This document shows positions 15,750 to 24,748 of a stretch of DNA of 64,000 nt, one piece after another (the stretch's first letter is position 1; each line of letters begins with the position of its first letter). The translations under genes were made by a program, and so were the position numbers. The stretch comes from Paenibacillus sinensis (GTDB lineage: Bacteria; Bacillota; Bacilli; Paenibacillales; Paenibacillaceae): positions 1-64,000 of the forward strand of contig NZ_JAHCMB010000183.1 in assembly GCF_019904155.1 (NCBI RefSeq). Direction: 5' to 3'. The notes beneath the pieces were generated by a model that saw nothing but the letters and a program-made list of their open reading frames with translations, did no database searches and was not told where the DNA came from.

Positions 15750-16376
15750 TCAGGATACGTATGGATTATTGGTCCGCTCAAAACCGATTTTCGTGCGCGG
15801 GCCGTGTCCCGGATAGACGGTCACATCGTCCGGCATCTTATACAGCTTGCCCCGGATCGAATCCAGCAGATCTCTCTCCCGGCCACCAGGCAGGTCCGTT
15901 CGTCCAACACCGAGACGGAACAGCACGTCTCCCGAGAAGAGATCGTTCCCGCAGAGGAAGCTGACGCTGCCCGGTGAATGTCCCGGCGTATGATAGACCC
16001 GGAAAGAATGGCCGATCAGTTCGAGGGTCTGCCCCTCATCCAGATCATACTCTGCTGGCGCCGTCGTAATCGGAGGCGATACATTCGGCCACATGAGTGA
16101 GCCGTTCAGCTTCGGACTCTCCAGCCAGTCCCCCTCCAGAGCATGAAGATAAACCGGACAGTTCTTGAGCTTCCGGATTTCATCTACCCCGCCGATATGA
16201 TCGAAATGGGCATGAGTCAGCAAGATCGCCTCAATCTCCATATCCTCTATAGCCCGGATCAGAGCGCCGGGATTCATGCCCGGATCAATAATGATGCCTT
16301 TGGAAGCATCCTCTCCGGTCAGAAGATAAGCGTTCGTCTGAAGCGGTCCCAATGAAAAACTGCGAATATTCAACAT
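15750..16376 (-). CDS. MBL-fold metallo-hydrolase, glyoxalase II-like
   Basis: A 208-residue cytoplasmic metallo-beta-lactamase-fold hydrolase. The metal-binding motif THAHFDHIGG, the second His in HTPGHSPGS, the Asp of FSGDVLF and the final His of PGHGPRTKIGFE are all intact. This is the short YqgX/YcbL-like type related to glyoxalase II; hydrolysis of a thioester such as lactoyl-thiol is the likely reaction, but the substrate is not proven. It is the third gene of a dedA - thioredoxin-like - MBL run on the minus strand, 10 bases after the previous stop. Confidence 0.85.
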   Translation of the reverse strand: MLNIRSFSLGPLQTNAYLLTGEDASKGIIIDPGMNPGALIRAIEDMEIEAILLTHAHFDHIGGVDEIRKLKNCPVYLHALEGDWLESPKLNGSLMWPNVSPPITTAPAEYDLDEGQTLELIGHSFRVYHTPGHSPGSVSFLCGNDLFSGDVLFRLGVGRTDLPGGRERDLLDSIRGKLYKMPDDVTVYPGHGPRTKIGFERTNNPYVS

Positions 16377-16386
16377 TCCGCACCCC

Positions 16387-16953
16387 TTACAAGCCGGAGA
16401 TCAGTTCGCGCAGCTCTTTGGCGATCACGGCTTGATATTCCGTGCCTTCGCCATAGGCTTGGCCCATGGCCGTGCGGACCCCGGCAATCTTGGTTTCGTA
16501 TTCCGGCGCCTCGCGGTCCGGGTTCTCACGCTTGAACTCTTCCATAAGCTTCTGCACATGACGCGGACGGGGTCCCCAGGCTCCCAGTGGATAGCCTCCG
16601 GTGTCCGTAATGATGACGATCGGAACGGCGCGTCCTCCCATAGTCAGATAATCGTCCATCACATCCTGATTCTCTTCCAGAATCAGCACTTCCGTCCGGA
16701 TACCGGCGGTCTCCATAATACGGAATACAGCCGGAACATTGCGAACCACATCACCGCACCAGTCTGCGGCCAGAATCAGGCAGCGCAGGTCATCCCGGTG
16801 ATTCAAGCTTTCAAAATACGCTTTGTCATCCTCATCCTGCCAGGAGAAGGCTTCGTACCAGGATTCAAAGGTCTGCTGATTCTTGGTCATGCTCTCGACG
16901 AATTGACGGGGAGACAGCCCTTTCCCGAGCTTGGCAGCCAGGTTCTGTTTCAT
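16387..16953 (-). CDS. thioredoxin-fold protein with a single active-site Cys
   Basis: A 188-residue cytoplasmic protein. The strand-helix segment LRCLILAADWCGDVVRNVP sits where thioredoxins carry WCxxC, but the second Cys is Val, so it cannot form the normal disulfide. The cis-Pro loop RAVPIVIITD is intact. A helical N-terminal part (about 1-60) and a C-terminal helical tail surround the fold. I recall similar thioredoxin-family proteins in Paenibacillus. The ATG overlaps the dedA stop as ATGA, which fixes the start. A monothiol or non-redox role is inferred. Confidence 0.75.
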   Translation of the reverse strand: MKQNLAAKLGKGLSPRQFVESMTKNQQTFESWYEAFSWQDEDDKAYFESLNHRDDLRCLILAADWCGDVVRNVPAVFRIMETAGIRTEVLILEENQDVMDDYLTMGGRAVPIVIITDTGGYPLGAWGPRPRHVQKLMEEFKRENPDREAPEYETKIAGVRTAMGQAYGEGTEYQAVIAKELRELISGL

Positions 16954-17567
16954 TTCGCATTCCCTCTCTTCTTTTTGGATTGAAGCCATTTGAACAAGAA
17001 ATACACAACAATCAGGGCGAGGGCGCCGATGATGATTTCATGCGTATATGCGGACGCCTTCTCGTCTATATTCTTCCAATTTTCTCCCAGAGTCATTCCC
17101 AAATATACAAAAAGGGCGCTCCACGGAATGACAGCCAGAGTGGTGAGCATAATGAACCGCCAGATCGGCATGCGGGAAATTCCCGCCGGGACCGAAATGG
17201 CATGACGAACCACCGGAATAAAACGTGCGGTAAAAATGACCCCGGTTCCATATTTCTTAAACCAGTCCTCCGCATGGTCGATATGGTGCTTCTTGATCAA
17301 AATGTACTTGCCGTACCGCTCAAGCACCGGCCTTCCTCCATAGCGTCCGATCCAGTACACGAAGATTTGTGCCACTACTCCCCCGATCGTTCCGAACAGA
17401 ACGGCTCCGAAGAAATTGATGTCGCCCAGATGGACCAGGTAGCCGCCATAAGCCAGGACGATCTCGCTGGGGATGACTTCAACCATAAGTCCGATCATAA
17501 TTCCAAAATACCCCAGACTTTGAATCCAGTTGAACAGCTGTGACACAAAATCCGAAATTGCCTGCAC
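16950..17567 (-). CDS. DedA-family membrane protein
   Basis: A 205-residue SNARE-associated/DedA (VTT-domain) membrane protein with about five helices. Typical signatures are IPSEIVLAYGGYL near the N-terminus, the GxxxGD-like GTIGGVVAQIFVYWIGRYGG and the FTARFIPVVRHAISVPAG loop. DedA proteins are thought to move phospholipid carriers such as undecaprenyl phosphate across the membrane and support envelope integrity. It begins a three-gene minus-strand run. An extended -10 (TGCTAGAAT, near 17678) lies upstream. Confidence 0.9.
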   Translation of the reverse strand: MQAISDFVSQLFNWIQSLGYFGIMIGLMVEVIPSEIVLAYGGYLVHLGDINFFGAVLFGTIGGVVAQIFVYWIGRYGGRPVLERYGKYILIKKHHIDHAEDWFKKYGTGVIFTARFIPVVRHAISVPAGISRMPIWRFIMLTTLAVIPWSALFVYLGMTLGENWKNIDEKASAYTHEIIIGALALIVVYFLFKWLQSKKKRGNAK

Positions 17568-17735
17568 TCTTCATCCTCCTTCCGTTTGATTCGAATGCAG
17601 ACGGGTCTGCCGGACTGCGGGGAATCCGCACCGGGCCTGCCGCGCACTCTTCTATGTAGCCAGCTTTCTATTAGCCTATTCTAGCATAGGCGCACTTAAG
17701 ACTTCTACTTTGCCGGGAGAGGGCGAAGATCCGGA

Positions 17736-17787
17736 TTGACAATCGCGAGTGAGCGATGTAATTTTATATTTAGTTAATCATCTAAAT
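17736..17787 (+). promoter_or_regulatory. sdpRI promoter and operator
   Basis: TTGACA (17736-17741) and TAATTT (17759-17764) are 17 bases apart. Just downstream is a perfect inverted repeat, ATTTAG-8-CTAAAT (17768-17787), of the form used by ArsR/SdpR repressors, so autorepression is expected. Confidence 0.65.
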
Positions 17788-17806
17788 GTTGAAAGGTTAG
17801 AGTCCA

Positions 17807-18085
17807 ATGAACGATTCGTTCAAGGCACTGGCCGACCCGACCAGGCGTCAGATCATCCGGCTACTCCGGGACAAGGACATGACAGCGGGCGAGATTGCCG
17901 AATGCTTCGAGATGTCCAAACCAAGCATTTCCCATCACCTGAACGCGCTGAAAGCGGCGGGGCTTGTCCAGGACGAGAGACACGGCCAGTTCATCCGATA
18001 TACCCTTAACACCACTGTGCTTCAAGAAGTTTTGAGCTGGATGCTGGAGCTAACGGGAGGTTCTCAGGACAAGAACGGCAAATGA
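17807..18085 (+). CDS. sdpR: ArsR-type autorepressor, SdpR-like
   Basis: A 92-residue winged-helix protein: FKALADPTRRQIIRLLRDKDMTAGEIAECFEMSKPSISHHLNALKAAGLV is a complete ArsR helix-turn-helix, with no cysteine metal site. Such short autorepressors control SdpI-type immunity genes; in B. subtilis SdpR is drawn to the membrane by SdpI when the SdpC toxin is present. The gene next door encodes an SdpI-like protein, which supports the name. The operator-like inverted repeat lies just upstream. Confidence 0.85.
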   Translation: MNDSFKALADPTRRQIIRLLRDKDMTAGEIAECFEMSKPSISHHLNALKAAGLVQDERHGQFIRYTLNTTVLQEVLSWMLELTGGSQDKNGK

Positions 18086-18175
18086 GAAGCGGGCATATCA
18101 GAAAAGAACGCCGGTGAACGCGAGGGTTACCGCAATCGGCCAAAGTCAGGATTCTCTCCAGGGAGGAGATTTCTC

Positions 18176-18829
18176 ATGAAGCATTTCAAATGGACATGGC
18201 AGGATACGGTAGCGGTAGGCGCCGGTCTGCTGACCGTTATTTTCGCGCTCGTCAATTATGACCGGCTGCCGGCGCAGCTGCCGTCCCACATCGGCGTATC
18301 TGGCGAGTTCGATAACTTCTGGGGCAAGAACTCGGTGATCGGCCTGTTCGGGGCACTCGGCATCTTCATGCCTGCGCTGATTCAGCTTACCCGGGCGATC
18401 GACCCGAAGAGAGAACGCTACTTCAAATTTGAGAATGCCCATGCCATGATTCGCCTGGCTATATCCCTCATTTTTGACAGTGCGCTGATGGCATCCGTTC
18501 TGTATGGTCTAGGCGTCTCTCTTCCGACTTCCCGCATCGTTATGGCCATCATGGGCTTCGCGTTCATGGTCATAGGCAATTATATGCCGCAGATCAAGGA
18601 CAACTATTTCCTCGGCGTCAAGACCCCTTGGACGCTGGCAAGCCCCGAGGTCTGGCGCCGGACGCATCGGCTGACGGGAACGCTCTGGACGATTAGCGGT
18701 GTTATCATCTTCCTGGGCGCATTCGTGCCGGGCAAGGGGTACGGCTATATTCTGCCTGTTGTAGTACTGCTCTCTTGCCTGATTCCGTGTGTGTATTCGT
18801 GGCTGGATTACCGCCGCCTTAAAGTCTGA
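18176..18829 (+). CDS. sdpI: SdpI-family immunity-type membrane protein
   Basis: A 217-residue protein with about six membrane helices. The N-terminal DUF1648-like segment (YDRLPAQLPSHIGVSGEFDNFWGK) and the central IGNYMPQIKDNYFLGVKTPWTLASPEVWRRTHRLTG signature define the SdpI family. In B. subtilis SdpI gives immunity to the SdpC killing factor and signals to SdpR. No sdpABC toxin genes are nearby, so this may be an orphan immunity or a sensor of foreign toxin. Its last 11 bases overlap the 3' end of the convergent gene. Confidence 0.87.
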   Translation: MKHFKWTWQDTVAVGAGLLTVIFALVNYDRLPAQLPSHIGVSGEFDNFWGKNSVIGLFGALGIFMPALIQLTRAIDPKRERYFKFENAHAMIRLAISLIFDSALMASVLYGLGVSLPTSRIVMAIMGFAFMVIGNYMPQIKDNYFLGVKTPWTLASPEVWRRTHRLTGTLWTISGVIIFLGAFVPGKGYGYILPVVVLLSCLIPCVYSWLDYRRLKV

Positions 18830-21524
18830 GCGATTCTGCCAATCCTTTCTCAAGCCCTGAGGCCGCGCGCCCCAGGGCTTTCATCTGTTCATCCAGCCCG
18901 GCGGCTTCGGCGGTATAACGGAAACGGCGGTCATTCCTTCCTCCGGATGGTGCCGCGTCTACCCCTTCCGCAAGCAGTCGGTACTGCCTTAGCAGCTCGC
19001 GGCCGGTTCTTGCCAACCTCATGGCTTCAATTCGGTCGCCTTTCGCCAAATACGCCTCCCCCAGCTTCAGCATGCCTTCTGCGGCTTCCGTCCGCTTCAA
19101 GCGATTGAACCGGTCCGCCCGCTCCGCAAGCCGGATTTGACGCAGCACCTCACCCGGCTCACCCGACTTCAAGGCCGCTTCAGCCGCCGTCCAGCTCAGA
19201 GCAGGGTCCTGCGGCGAATAACGCAGCCCCATCTCGGCCGCTTTCCGCTTCTCTCCCGGATCGGACAGCAGCGAAGACAAGACAAAGGCGCTCCTCGAAG
19301 AGAACGGGTTCCAGACAAGCGACCGTTCCACCAGCTCTGCCGCCCGTGAATTCGAAGAAGCAGAGACCGCCTGCCGGAGCAAAGTCTCTCCCCGCCAGTT
19401 CCGGAAGGACAATACGGAGAGGCAGAGCAGCAGCACGCAGGCTCCGGCTATTCCAAGGTGGACGCCAATGGGCCGGACGGTTCGGCGGTACTTGCAGCGC
19501 CCTGCCTGCTTCTGCCCTGCCCTTATCCAAGCCTGACGGGATGAAGGCGCAGAACCGTAAGAGACACAGAGGGCGGAATTGCCGGGGCTGCGGAGAACCG
19601 AAATACTGCTGCCGCAAGTCAAACCGGGGCTGCCAAGGGCCGAGTCTTTGAGCATGTATACCCTTGACTTGCCCGCAACGCCCGCAGCCGAATTACTGAA
19701 ACCGAGGGCGGGGAGCGTTCCATTTCGCCCCCTGTTCAGCACCGGCTCCGGCACTGCTTCGGCCTCCCGGCCTCGGACGATCCCGCTCCCCTCAGCCACA
19801 GCCAGCGCCGGAAGCCACAGCAGCAGCAGGCGAAAGAGCGTGTAGCTCATGTCAAAATCGACGGCGGCGTGCAGCAGCAGAGCCAGGAACGGAGCCAGCA
19901 GACGCGGCGACCGATTGGCGATCTGCACGCCCGCCGCTGCGAGACTTGCCGCAGCGACAATCAACCCGGCGGCTCCGAGATCCAGCAGCAGATCGAGGAC
20001 GCCGCTGTGCACCTGGCTGCCTGAATACGGGGAGGACTGGATCGCGAGATACACGCTGTGCCAGGTCTCCCCTCCCCTGCCCAGCCAGGGAGCCTCGGCC
20101 GCGAACCGCAGCGCGTCGCGGTACATAATCAGGCGCGCGCCCACCGTCGAGGACGGCCCGATTCCCCGCGCGCGCACGAGCAGCAGGACGGCGGCTGTGC
20201 CCGCCGTCCAGACCAGCGCCGCCAGCAGCGCGGCGCTCCTCCTCCCGCCGGGGCGCTCCGCCCGGCGGCTCAAGCGAAGGCCGGCCGCGATCGCGCCGGC
20301 CCAGAGCCACAGCCCGGCCGCCGCTCCCAGGCCGGGCGGGGCTTCCGCGGGCAGCAGCGCCAGCCCGCGGAACAGCAGGGCCGCCGCCGCGAACGGGGCG
20401 GCCCCGGCGGTCAGCAGCGGCAGGGCGAGCCGCCGCTGCAACGCCAGGGCGGCGGCGGCCGCGCAGGCCGCCGCGAGCCAGGCGCCGCGCGACTCGCTGA
20501 GCAGCAGCGCGGCGGCGTAAGGGAAGAGCGGCGCGTGGCGCAGCGCCGCTCGGGCGGCGGGCCGGCGGGCAAGGCGCCGGCCGCCGGAGAGCAGCTCCCG
20601 CAAGCGCCGACCCGACCGGGAGCGGTTCCCCCGCAGCCCCGCAGCCCTGCCCTCGTTCCCCTGCCAATCCCGATCCTCCACTCCATCCGGCCGCGAACCG
20701 CTCCCCCATCCCTCCATTCCACCCGGCTCAACAGCCTGCGCCTCTCCGCGCATATCGTCTGCTCCCGACTCCGCAGGCAGGCTTCCCGCTGCCTGCGAAG
20801 CGGCGGCGAACAGGCGCTCCAGCAGAAATACCGCCATCGCCGCTCCGAAGGCATTGGGGTACTGCAGCAGCCCGCCGAGCCGCGCACCCGAAGCGCTGAC
20901 CTGCGGCGAAGCTCCGGTCAGCACGGCATAGGGGAGCGGCAGCAGGCGGACATATGCAAGCAGCCCGCTTGCGCAGAGCAGACCGCCGACAAGATGCCAG
21001 CCCATGCGCAGCAGCCGGCCCGACTGCCGATGCGAAGCGGCCAGCCAGGCGAGCACAGTGAAGCAGCCGCAGGCGCTCCAGCTCAGCAGCTCGTTCACGG
21101 TGCCTTGGGCCGATACAGGACGGCGCAGCAGTGAAATGCCATAAAATCCGGCCAGCAGTAACGGCCCCGCAAGCATCACGAGCTCGCCCGGAGTCAACCG
21201 GCGAAGCAGCCCTTCAAAACTCCGCAGGTGCGCCCCCTTCTTCTTCACGACTAGATTTGCCTTTAACCCGGAATTGTCGTCAAATTTTTCCCCGGCCGAC
21301 CGCCGCAGCATGGAGAATATCAGCAGCAGAGCTGCGCACAACAGAAAGAAGACAGCCAGGAGCAAATAGCCGTCTTCCGCAAAATAAAGCCCGCGCCGGA
21401 GTACCGCCGCAATCCCGAAAGCCGCTATTATGGCGGCGCTTATCCCTTCCGGGGAAAGGAAGCCGAGCTTTGACCACATGCTTTTTTTCAATATGTATTT
21501 TTCCAATAATTCCTGCATTCTCAT
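18819..21524 (-). CDS. O-antigen-ligase-like membrane protein with TPR-like tail
   Basis: A protein of about 900 residues. About ten membrane helices carry the Wzy/O-antigen-ligase pattern, including QYPNAFGAAMAVFLLERLF, LSESRGAWLAA and a large loop with RLIMYRDALRFAAEAPWLGRGGETW. Between helices lies a strongly Arg/Gly-rich insert (about 245-325). The C-terminal ~200 residues are helical repeats of TPR character. This family joins or polymerises surface polysaccharide. The coding DNA at about 20.1-20.7 kb is extremely GC-rich. The ATG at 21524 is preferred to an upstream TTG that lacks a ribosome site. It overlaps sdpI tail-to-tail. Confidence 0.75.
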   Translation of the reverse strand: MRMQELLEKYILKKSMWSKLGFLSPEGISAAIIAAFGIAAVLRRGLYFAEDGYLLLAVFFLLCAALLLIFSMLRRSAGEKFDDNSGLKANLVVKKKGAHLRSFEGLLRRLTPGELVMLAGPLLLAGFYGISLLRRPVSAQGTVNELLSWSACGCFTVLAWLAASHRQSGRLLRMGWHLVGGLLCASGLLAYVRLLPLPYAVLTGASPQVSASGARLGGLLQYPNAFGAAMAVFLLERLFAAASQAAGSLPAESGADDMRGEAQAVEPGGMEGWGSGSRPDGVEDRDWQGNEGRAAGLRGNRSRSGRRLRELLSGGRRLARRPAARAALRHAPLFPYAAALLLSESRGAWLAAACAAAAALALQRRLALPLLTAGAAPFAAAALLFRGLALLPAEAPPGLGAAAGLWLWAGAIAAGLRLSRRAERPGGRRSAALLAALVWTAGTAAVLLLVRARGIGPSSTVGARLIMYRDALRFAAEAPWLGRGGETWHSVYLAIQSSPYSGSQVHSGVLDLLLDLGAAGLIVAAASLAAAGVQIANRSPRLLAPFLALLLHAAVDFDMSYTLFRLLLLWLPALAVAEGSGIVRGREAEAVPEPVLNRGRNGTLPALGFSNSAAGVAGKSRVYMLKDSALGSPGLTCGSSISVLRSPGNSALCVSYGSAPSSRQAWIRAGQKQAGRCKYRRTVRPIGVHLGIAGACVLLLCLSVLSFRNWRGETLLRQAVSASSNSRAAELVERSLVWNPFSSRSAFVLSSLLSDPGEKRKAAEMGLRYSPQDPALSWTAAEAALKSGEPGEVLRQIRLAERADRFNRLKRTEAAEGMLKLGEAYLAKGDRIEAMRLARTGRELLRQYRLLAEGVDAAPSGGRNDRRFRYTAEAAGLDEQMKALGRAASGLEKGLAESLRL

Positions 21525-21772
21525 CTCATCACCTTCGTCCTCCGAAGCGGCCGCTCTTGCCTCTTTAGTGTCGCCAAGCCGCCGTCTTGCCAAACCGGTA
21601 TAGCGAAGGCGCTCTCCGAGGATAGACGTTACGCCCCCAGCGACATGCCGACATGCCTTTTGAAAAAGAACCGGTTAAGGCAACTCGGTATTAGCGATTG
21701 GAGATCCTGAAATCCCTTGGCAGGTATCATGCGACAGCCGCTTCTGAAAAAGAACCTTGGTCGTTATAAACG

Positions 21773-21804
21773 AAAAAAGGGCTGCCGTATCCGGCAAACC
21801 CCTC
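21773..21804 (-). terminator. terminator of the methyltransferase gene
   Basis: On the minus strand AGGGGTTTGCCG-GATA-CGGCAGCCCT forms a stem followed by six T, about 40 bases after the stop. Confidence 0.7.
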
Positions 21805-21841
21805 TATTACTCAAACTCTCTTGACCCAATGCCTATCTCTA

Positions 21842-23011
21842 CTACTCCTTCGGCAGCAAATCCTGGCAGGCCCGCTCCAGATAAGGATCGGCTCCCAGAA
21901 AATCACGAAATGCCGTATACTCGCGCCAAAACGCCTCTATATCCCCTCCACCGCCGCGAACGGCGCGGATCAGAATGTTCTTCGGCGTATGCTCCATATC
22001 GATAAACTCCAGAAGCTGCGTGCGGTAGCCGAGAATATCCAGCAGCTTGGCCCGGATGCCGTCGGTAGCCAGCGCCGCGAAGCGTTCTTTTAGGATGCCA
22101 TGCGACAGCATCGGCTCCATGACCGTGTTCTCAATCTGAGGGAACAGCTCATGCTGGCAGCAGGGAACCGAGAGAATGACCGAGGCGCCCCAGCGGACGG
22201 CTTTCTCAAGCGCAGCATCCGTCGCCGTATCGCAGGCATGCAGCGTGACGACCATGTCGACTTGGTCAAGCCCCGTGTAATCCGCGATATCTCCGACCAG
22301 AAATTGAAGCTTGTCATAACCAAGTCTCTCCGCAAGCGCCGAGCAATGCGCGATGACGTCCGCTTTGAGGTCCAGCCCCACGATGCTGAGCTCCCGCCCG
22401 GCCGCGACCGCCAAATAATGATACAGCGCGAAGGTCAGGTAGGACTTTCCGCAACCGAAGTCGACGATGGTGAGCGGCCGGCCCTGCGGCAGAGACGGCA
22501 GCACATCCTCCACCATTTCGAGGAACCGGTTAATCTGGCGGAACTTGTCGTATTTCTTCGCCAGCACCTTGCCGCTCTCGTTCATGATGCCGAGCTCGAT
22601 CAGAAATGGCACAGGCTCTCCGTCCTCCAGCACATACCGCTTCTTGCGGTTATGGGACAAATCCGCAGCAGGCTGCCTCGACGCCGGCTTCTTCAGCATG
22701 GTTGCCTTCCCCTTCTTGCTGAGCAGCACCTGATAATCCGCTTCGGCCGTGCAGAGCAGCCCCTGCCGGAAGGTTTCCGTCAGCAGTTGTTCCAGTTCCT
22801 GTCCGGCGGATTCGGCAGGAATATTCTTATGCTCCACCTGGGTAGCCGTATAATAGGCGAACTGGTAATGCATGCCGCCCTTCAGCTGCACCGGTTTGAT
22901 AACGACTTTGCTGAACGTCGCTCCCTCCTTGCGGCGAAGCTGGCTCAGCGTACCCGTAATGAGGGATTGGCCGTCCATAATATGTTCGATCAATGTGTTC
23001 AGGGATTCCAA
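21842..23011 (-). CDS. class I SAM-dependent methyltransferase
   Basis: A 389-residue protein. The Rossmann SAM-binding motif is TIVDFGCGKSYLTFALYHYL (about 190), followed by SIVGLDLKADV and the motif LHACDTATDAAL. This HACDTATD signature recalls the METTL25/Trm13-like group, which may act on RNA; the substrate is unproven. The N-terminal ~180 residues are a separate alpha/beta region of unknown role. It starts without an upstream partner on the minus strand, about 100 bases after the phzF-like gene. Confidence 0.8.
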   Translation of the reverse strand: MESLNTLIEHIMDGQSLITGTLSQLRRKEGATFSKVVIKPVQLKGGMHYQFAYYTATQVEHKNIPAESAGQELEQLLTETFRQGLLCTAEADYQVLLSKKGKATMLKKPASRQPAADLSHNRKKRYVLEDGEPVPFLIELGIMNESGKVLAKKYDKFRQINRFLEMVEDVLPSLPQGRPLTIVDFGCGKSYLTFALYHYLAVAAGRELSIVGLDLKADVIAHCSALAERLGYDKLQFLVGDIADYTGLDQVDMVVTLHACDTATDAALEKAVRWGASVILSVPCCQHELFPQIENTVMEPMLSHGILKERFAALATDGIRAKLLDILGYRTQLLEFIDMEHTPKNILIRAVRGGGGDIEAFWREYTAFRDFLGADPYLERACQDLLPKE

Positions 23012-23112
23012 GATGATAACCCGCTTTCTTGATAGGTAAAATGATTCCCGCCCGACAACGGACGGCCTGGGCTTACAGGAGCTTCAGCCTTGGGGCTTAT
23101 ACGCTGTCAGCT

Positions 23113-23922
23113 TCAGGGAGCGGCATGAAGCTGCCCGCTAATCACCGTCACCGCCCGGCCGGTCAGATAAATCCGGTCGTCCGTGACGCGAAGCCGGAGC
23201 AGCCCGCCCCGGCTGGACGCTTGATAGGCCGTCAGTTCCCGGCGGCTCAGGCGCCCTGACCAGAAGCTCGCGAGCGCCGTGTGGGCTGAGCCGGTAACGG
23301 GATCTTCGTTCACGCCGATCGACGGAGCGAAGAAGCGGGATACGAAGTCGATGCCGTCTTCAAGGCCCCGGGCGGTAACCGCCACGGCGCGCGGCGGCAG
23401 CGTGGTCAGAGCGGTGAAGTCCGGATTCATGCTCCGGACCCGCGATTCGTCTGATACGGTAACGATCAGGTTGTCGGCGTAATGCCACAATTCTTCTACG
23501 TCTTCCTCTTGCAGTCCAAGGGCAGACACAAGTCCGGTAATTGGCTCAGCCGGGCTCAGCTCATAAGCGGGGAAGCTGAGCGTGATCCCCTCCCCGCTCT
23601 GTTCAGCTGTCAGCAGCCCGCTCAGGGTGTGGAATTCCGCTCTCTTGTCGGCAGGCAGAGCGCCACTCTCCCACAGCGTATGCGCGCTCGCCAGCGTCGC
23701 ATGGCCGCAGAGCTCCACCTCGGCGGCCGGCGTGAACCAGCGCAGCCGATAGCCGCCGCCGTTCTCCGGCCAGAGAAAGGCCGTCTCCGACAGATTCATT
23801 TCCGCGGCCACCTGTGACATATACGCTTCGGGCGCCGGCGTCTGAAGCAAGCACACCGCCGCCGGATTGCCTCCAAAGGCCTGTTCGGTGAAGGCATCCA
23901 CGATATAAATGGGCAGTGTCAT
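23113..23922 (-). CDS. PhzF-family isomerase-like protein
   Basis: A 269-residue protein opening with LPIYIVDAFTEQAFGGNPAAVCLL, the unmistakable PhzF start. The catalytic Glu of the family is in MNLSETAFL, and the second half repeats the fold (FAPSIGVNEDPVTGSAHTAL). PhzF relatives isomerise small cyclic acids, but most such standalone copies have no known substrate. The ATG overlaps the upstream stop as ATGA, so it is translationally coupled to the DUF6483 gene; a longer reading would run back into that gene. Confidence 0.9.
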   Translation of the reverse strand: MTLPIYIVDAFTEQAFGGNPAAVCLLQTPAPEAYMSQVAAEMNLSETAFLWPENGGGYRLRWFTPAAEVELCGHATLASAHTLWESGALPADKRAEFHTLSGLLTAEQSGEGITLSFPAYELSPAEPITGLVSALGLQEEDVEELWHYADNLIVTVSDESRVRSMNPDFTALTTLPPRAVAVTARGLEDGIDFVSRFFAPSIGVNEDPVTGSAHTALASFWSGRLSRRELTAYQASSRGGLLRLRVTDDRIYLTGRAVTVISGQLHAAP

Positions 23923-24593
23923 GATTTCTCCATCTCCTTGGTCATCTGGTTCAGCCGCAGCCATTGCTCGCGTCCCTCGGCTACCTCTTCGAGAGGAAGA
24001 TTCCCGTGAAGAAGATCATCTTGATCTTTAGCCAGCAGCCGATCGTACAGCTCCTCGCCTTCCTTGACGACATCCTCCCCATGATCTCTGAGCCGGTACA
24101 GCGAATCCTCCGCCTTGCCATAGCGGCCGATGGCTTCCATATGAGCCATCAGCAGCCGCTCCGTCTTGGCCGGAAGGCGGTATGCTTCCACGGCATTCAG
24201 GCATTCATCGATTTCCTCCGGCAGATTCAGAAGATCGCGGTCGGCGCCGTGAAGGGCAGCATACAGATAGAGATGCAGACTCTTCATCAGCCGGGGAACG
24301 GCTTCCTCTACATTTTCGCCAGACAAATAAATCCCGCCCTCTTCGTACATCAGTCTAGCCATTCCTTGCAGCTTGTCGCTCTCAATGCCTCCGCCGAGGC
24401 GGAACATATCTATGATATCCTCCACGGACAGCGAATTCATGAGCCTTGAGTTGAGCCGGAAATGCTTATTCATCAGCTCGTCAACTTCCCATAACGCTTC
24501 TGTGGTCTTGCGCTCCTGCTTCAATGCGAATACTTTTGCAATCATTCCGGTCATGTCTTCGATCATCCGGACGATGTAATCTCTACGGAACAA
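23919..24593 (-). CDS. DUF6483-type helical protein
   Basis: A 224-residue, wholly helical cytoplasmic protein (FRRDYIVRMIEDMTGMIAKVFALKQE; later TPR-like helices around LPEEIDECLNAVEAYRLP). I place it, from memory, with the DUF6483 family; the function is unknown. A TTG start at 24593 is chosen because GGGGAGG lies nine bases upstream; an upstream GTG would overlap that ribosome site. It is coupled to the phzF-like gene by a four-base overlap. The spacer upstream carries the tandem-repeat arrays. Confidence 0.7.
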   Translation of the reverse strand: MFRRDYIVRMIEDMTGMIAKVFALKQERKTTEALWEVDELMNKHFRLNSRLMNSLSVEDIIDMFRLGGGIESDKLQGMARLMYEEGGIYLSGENVEEAVPRLMKSLHLYLYAALHGADRDLLNLPEEIDECLNAVEAYRLPAKTERLLMAHMEAIGRYGKAEDSLYRLRDHGEDVVKEGEELYDRLLAKDQDDLLHGNLPLEEVAEGREQWLRLNQMTKEMEKS

Positions 24594-24748
24594 GATTTTT
24601 CGCCTCCCCACAGCTTGGCTTCACGCCTATCTTAAACTATTCCTACCGCCAATTCCACCACCCGGCCATTACGCAGCCATCACCAGAACCGCCGCTCCGA
24701 TACGGAATGCGCTCATGATCGGCAAGGCCACGGCCGAAGGAAGGTTAT

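Noticed and set aside
20058..21134. Large plus-strand frame rich in Arg/Gln/Gly
   Set aside because: A by-product of the very GC-rich O-antigen-ligase-like gene on the other strand; low-complexity, with no recognisable domain or start site.
21661..21755. Two copies of TGAAAAAGAACC about 85 bases apart
   Set aside because: Too short and isolated to claim a function; no partner elements seen.
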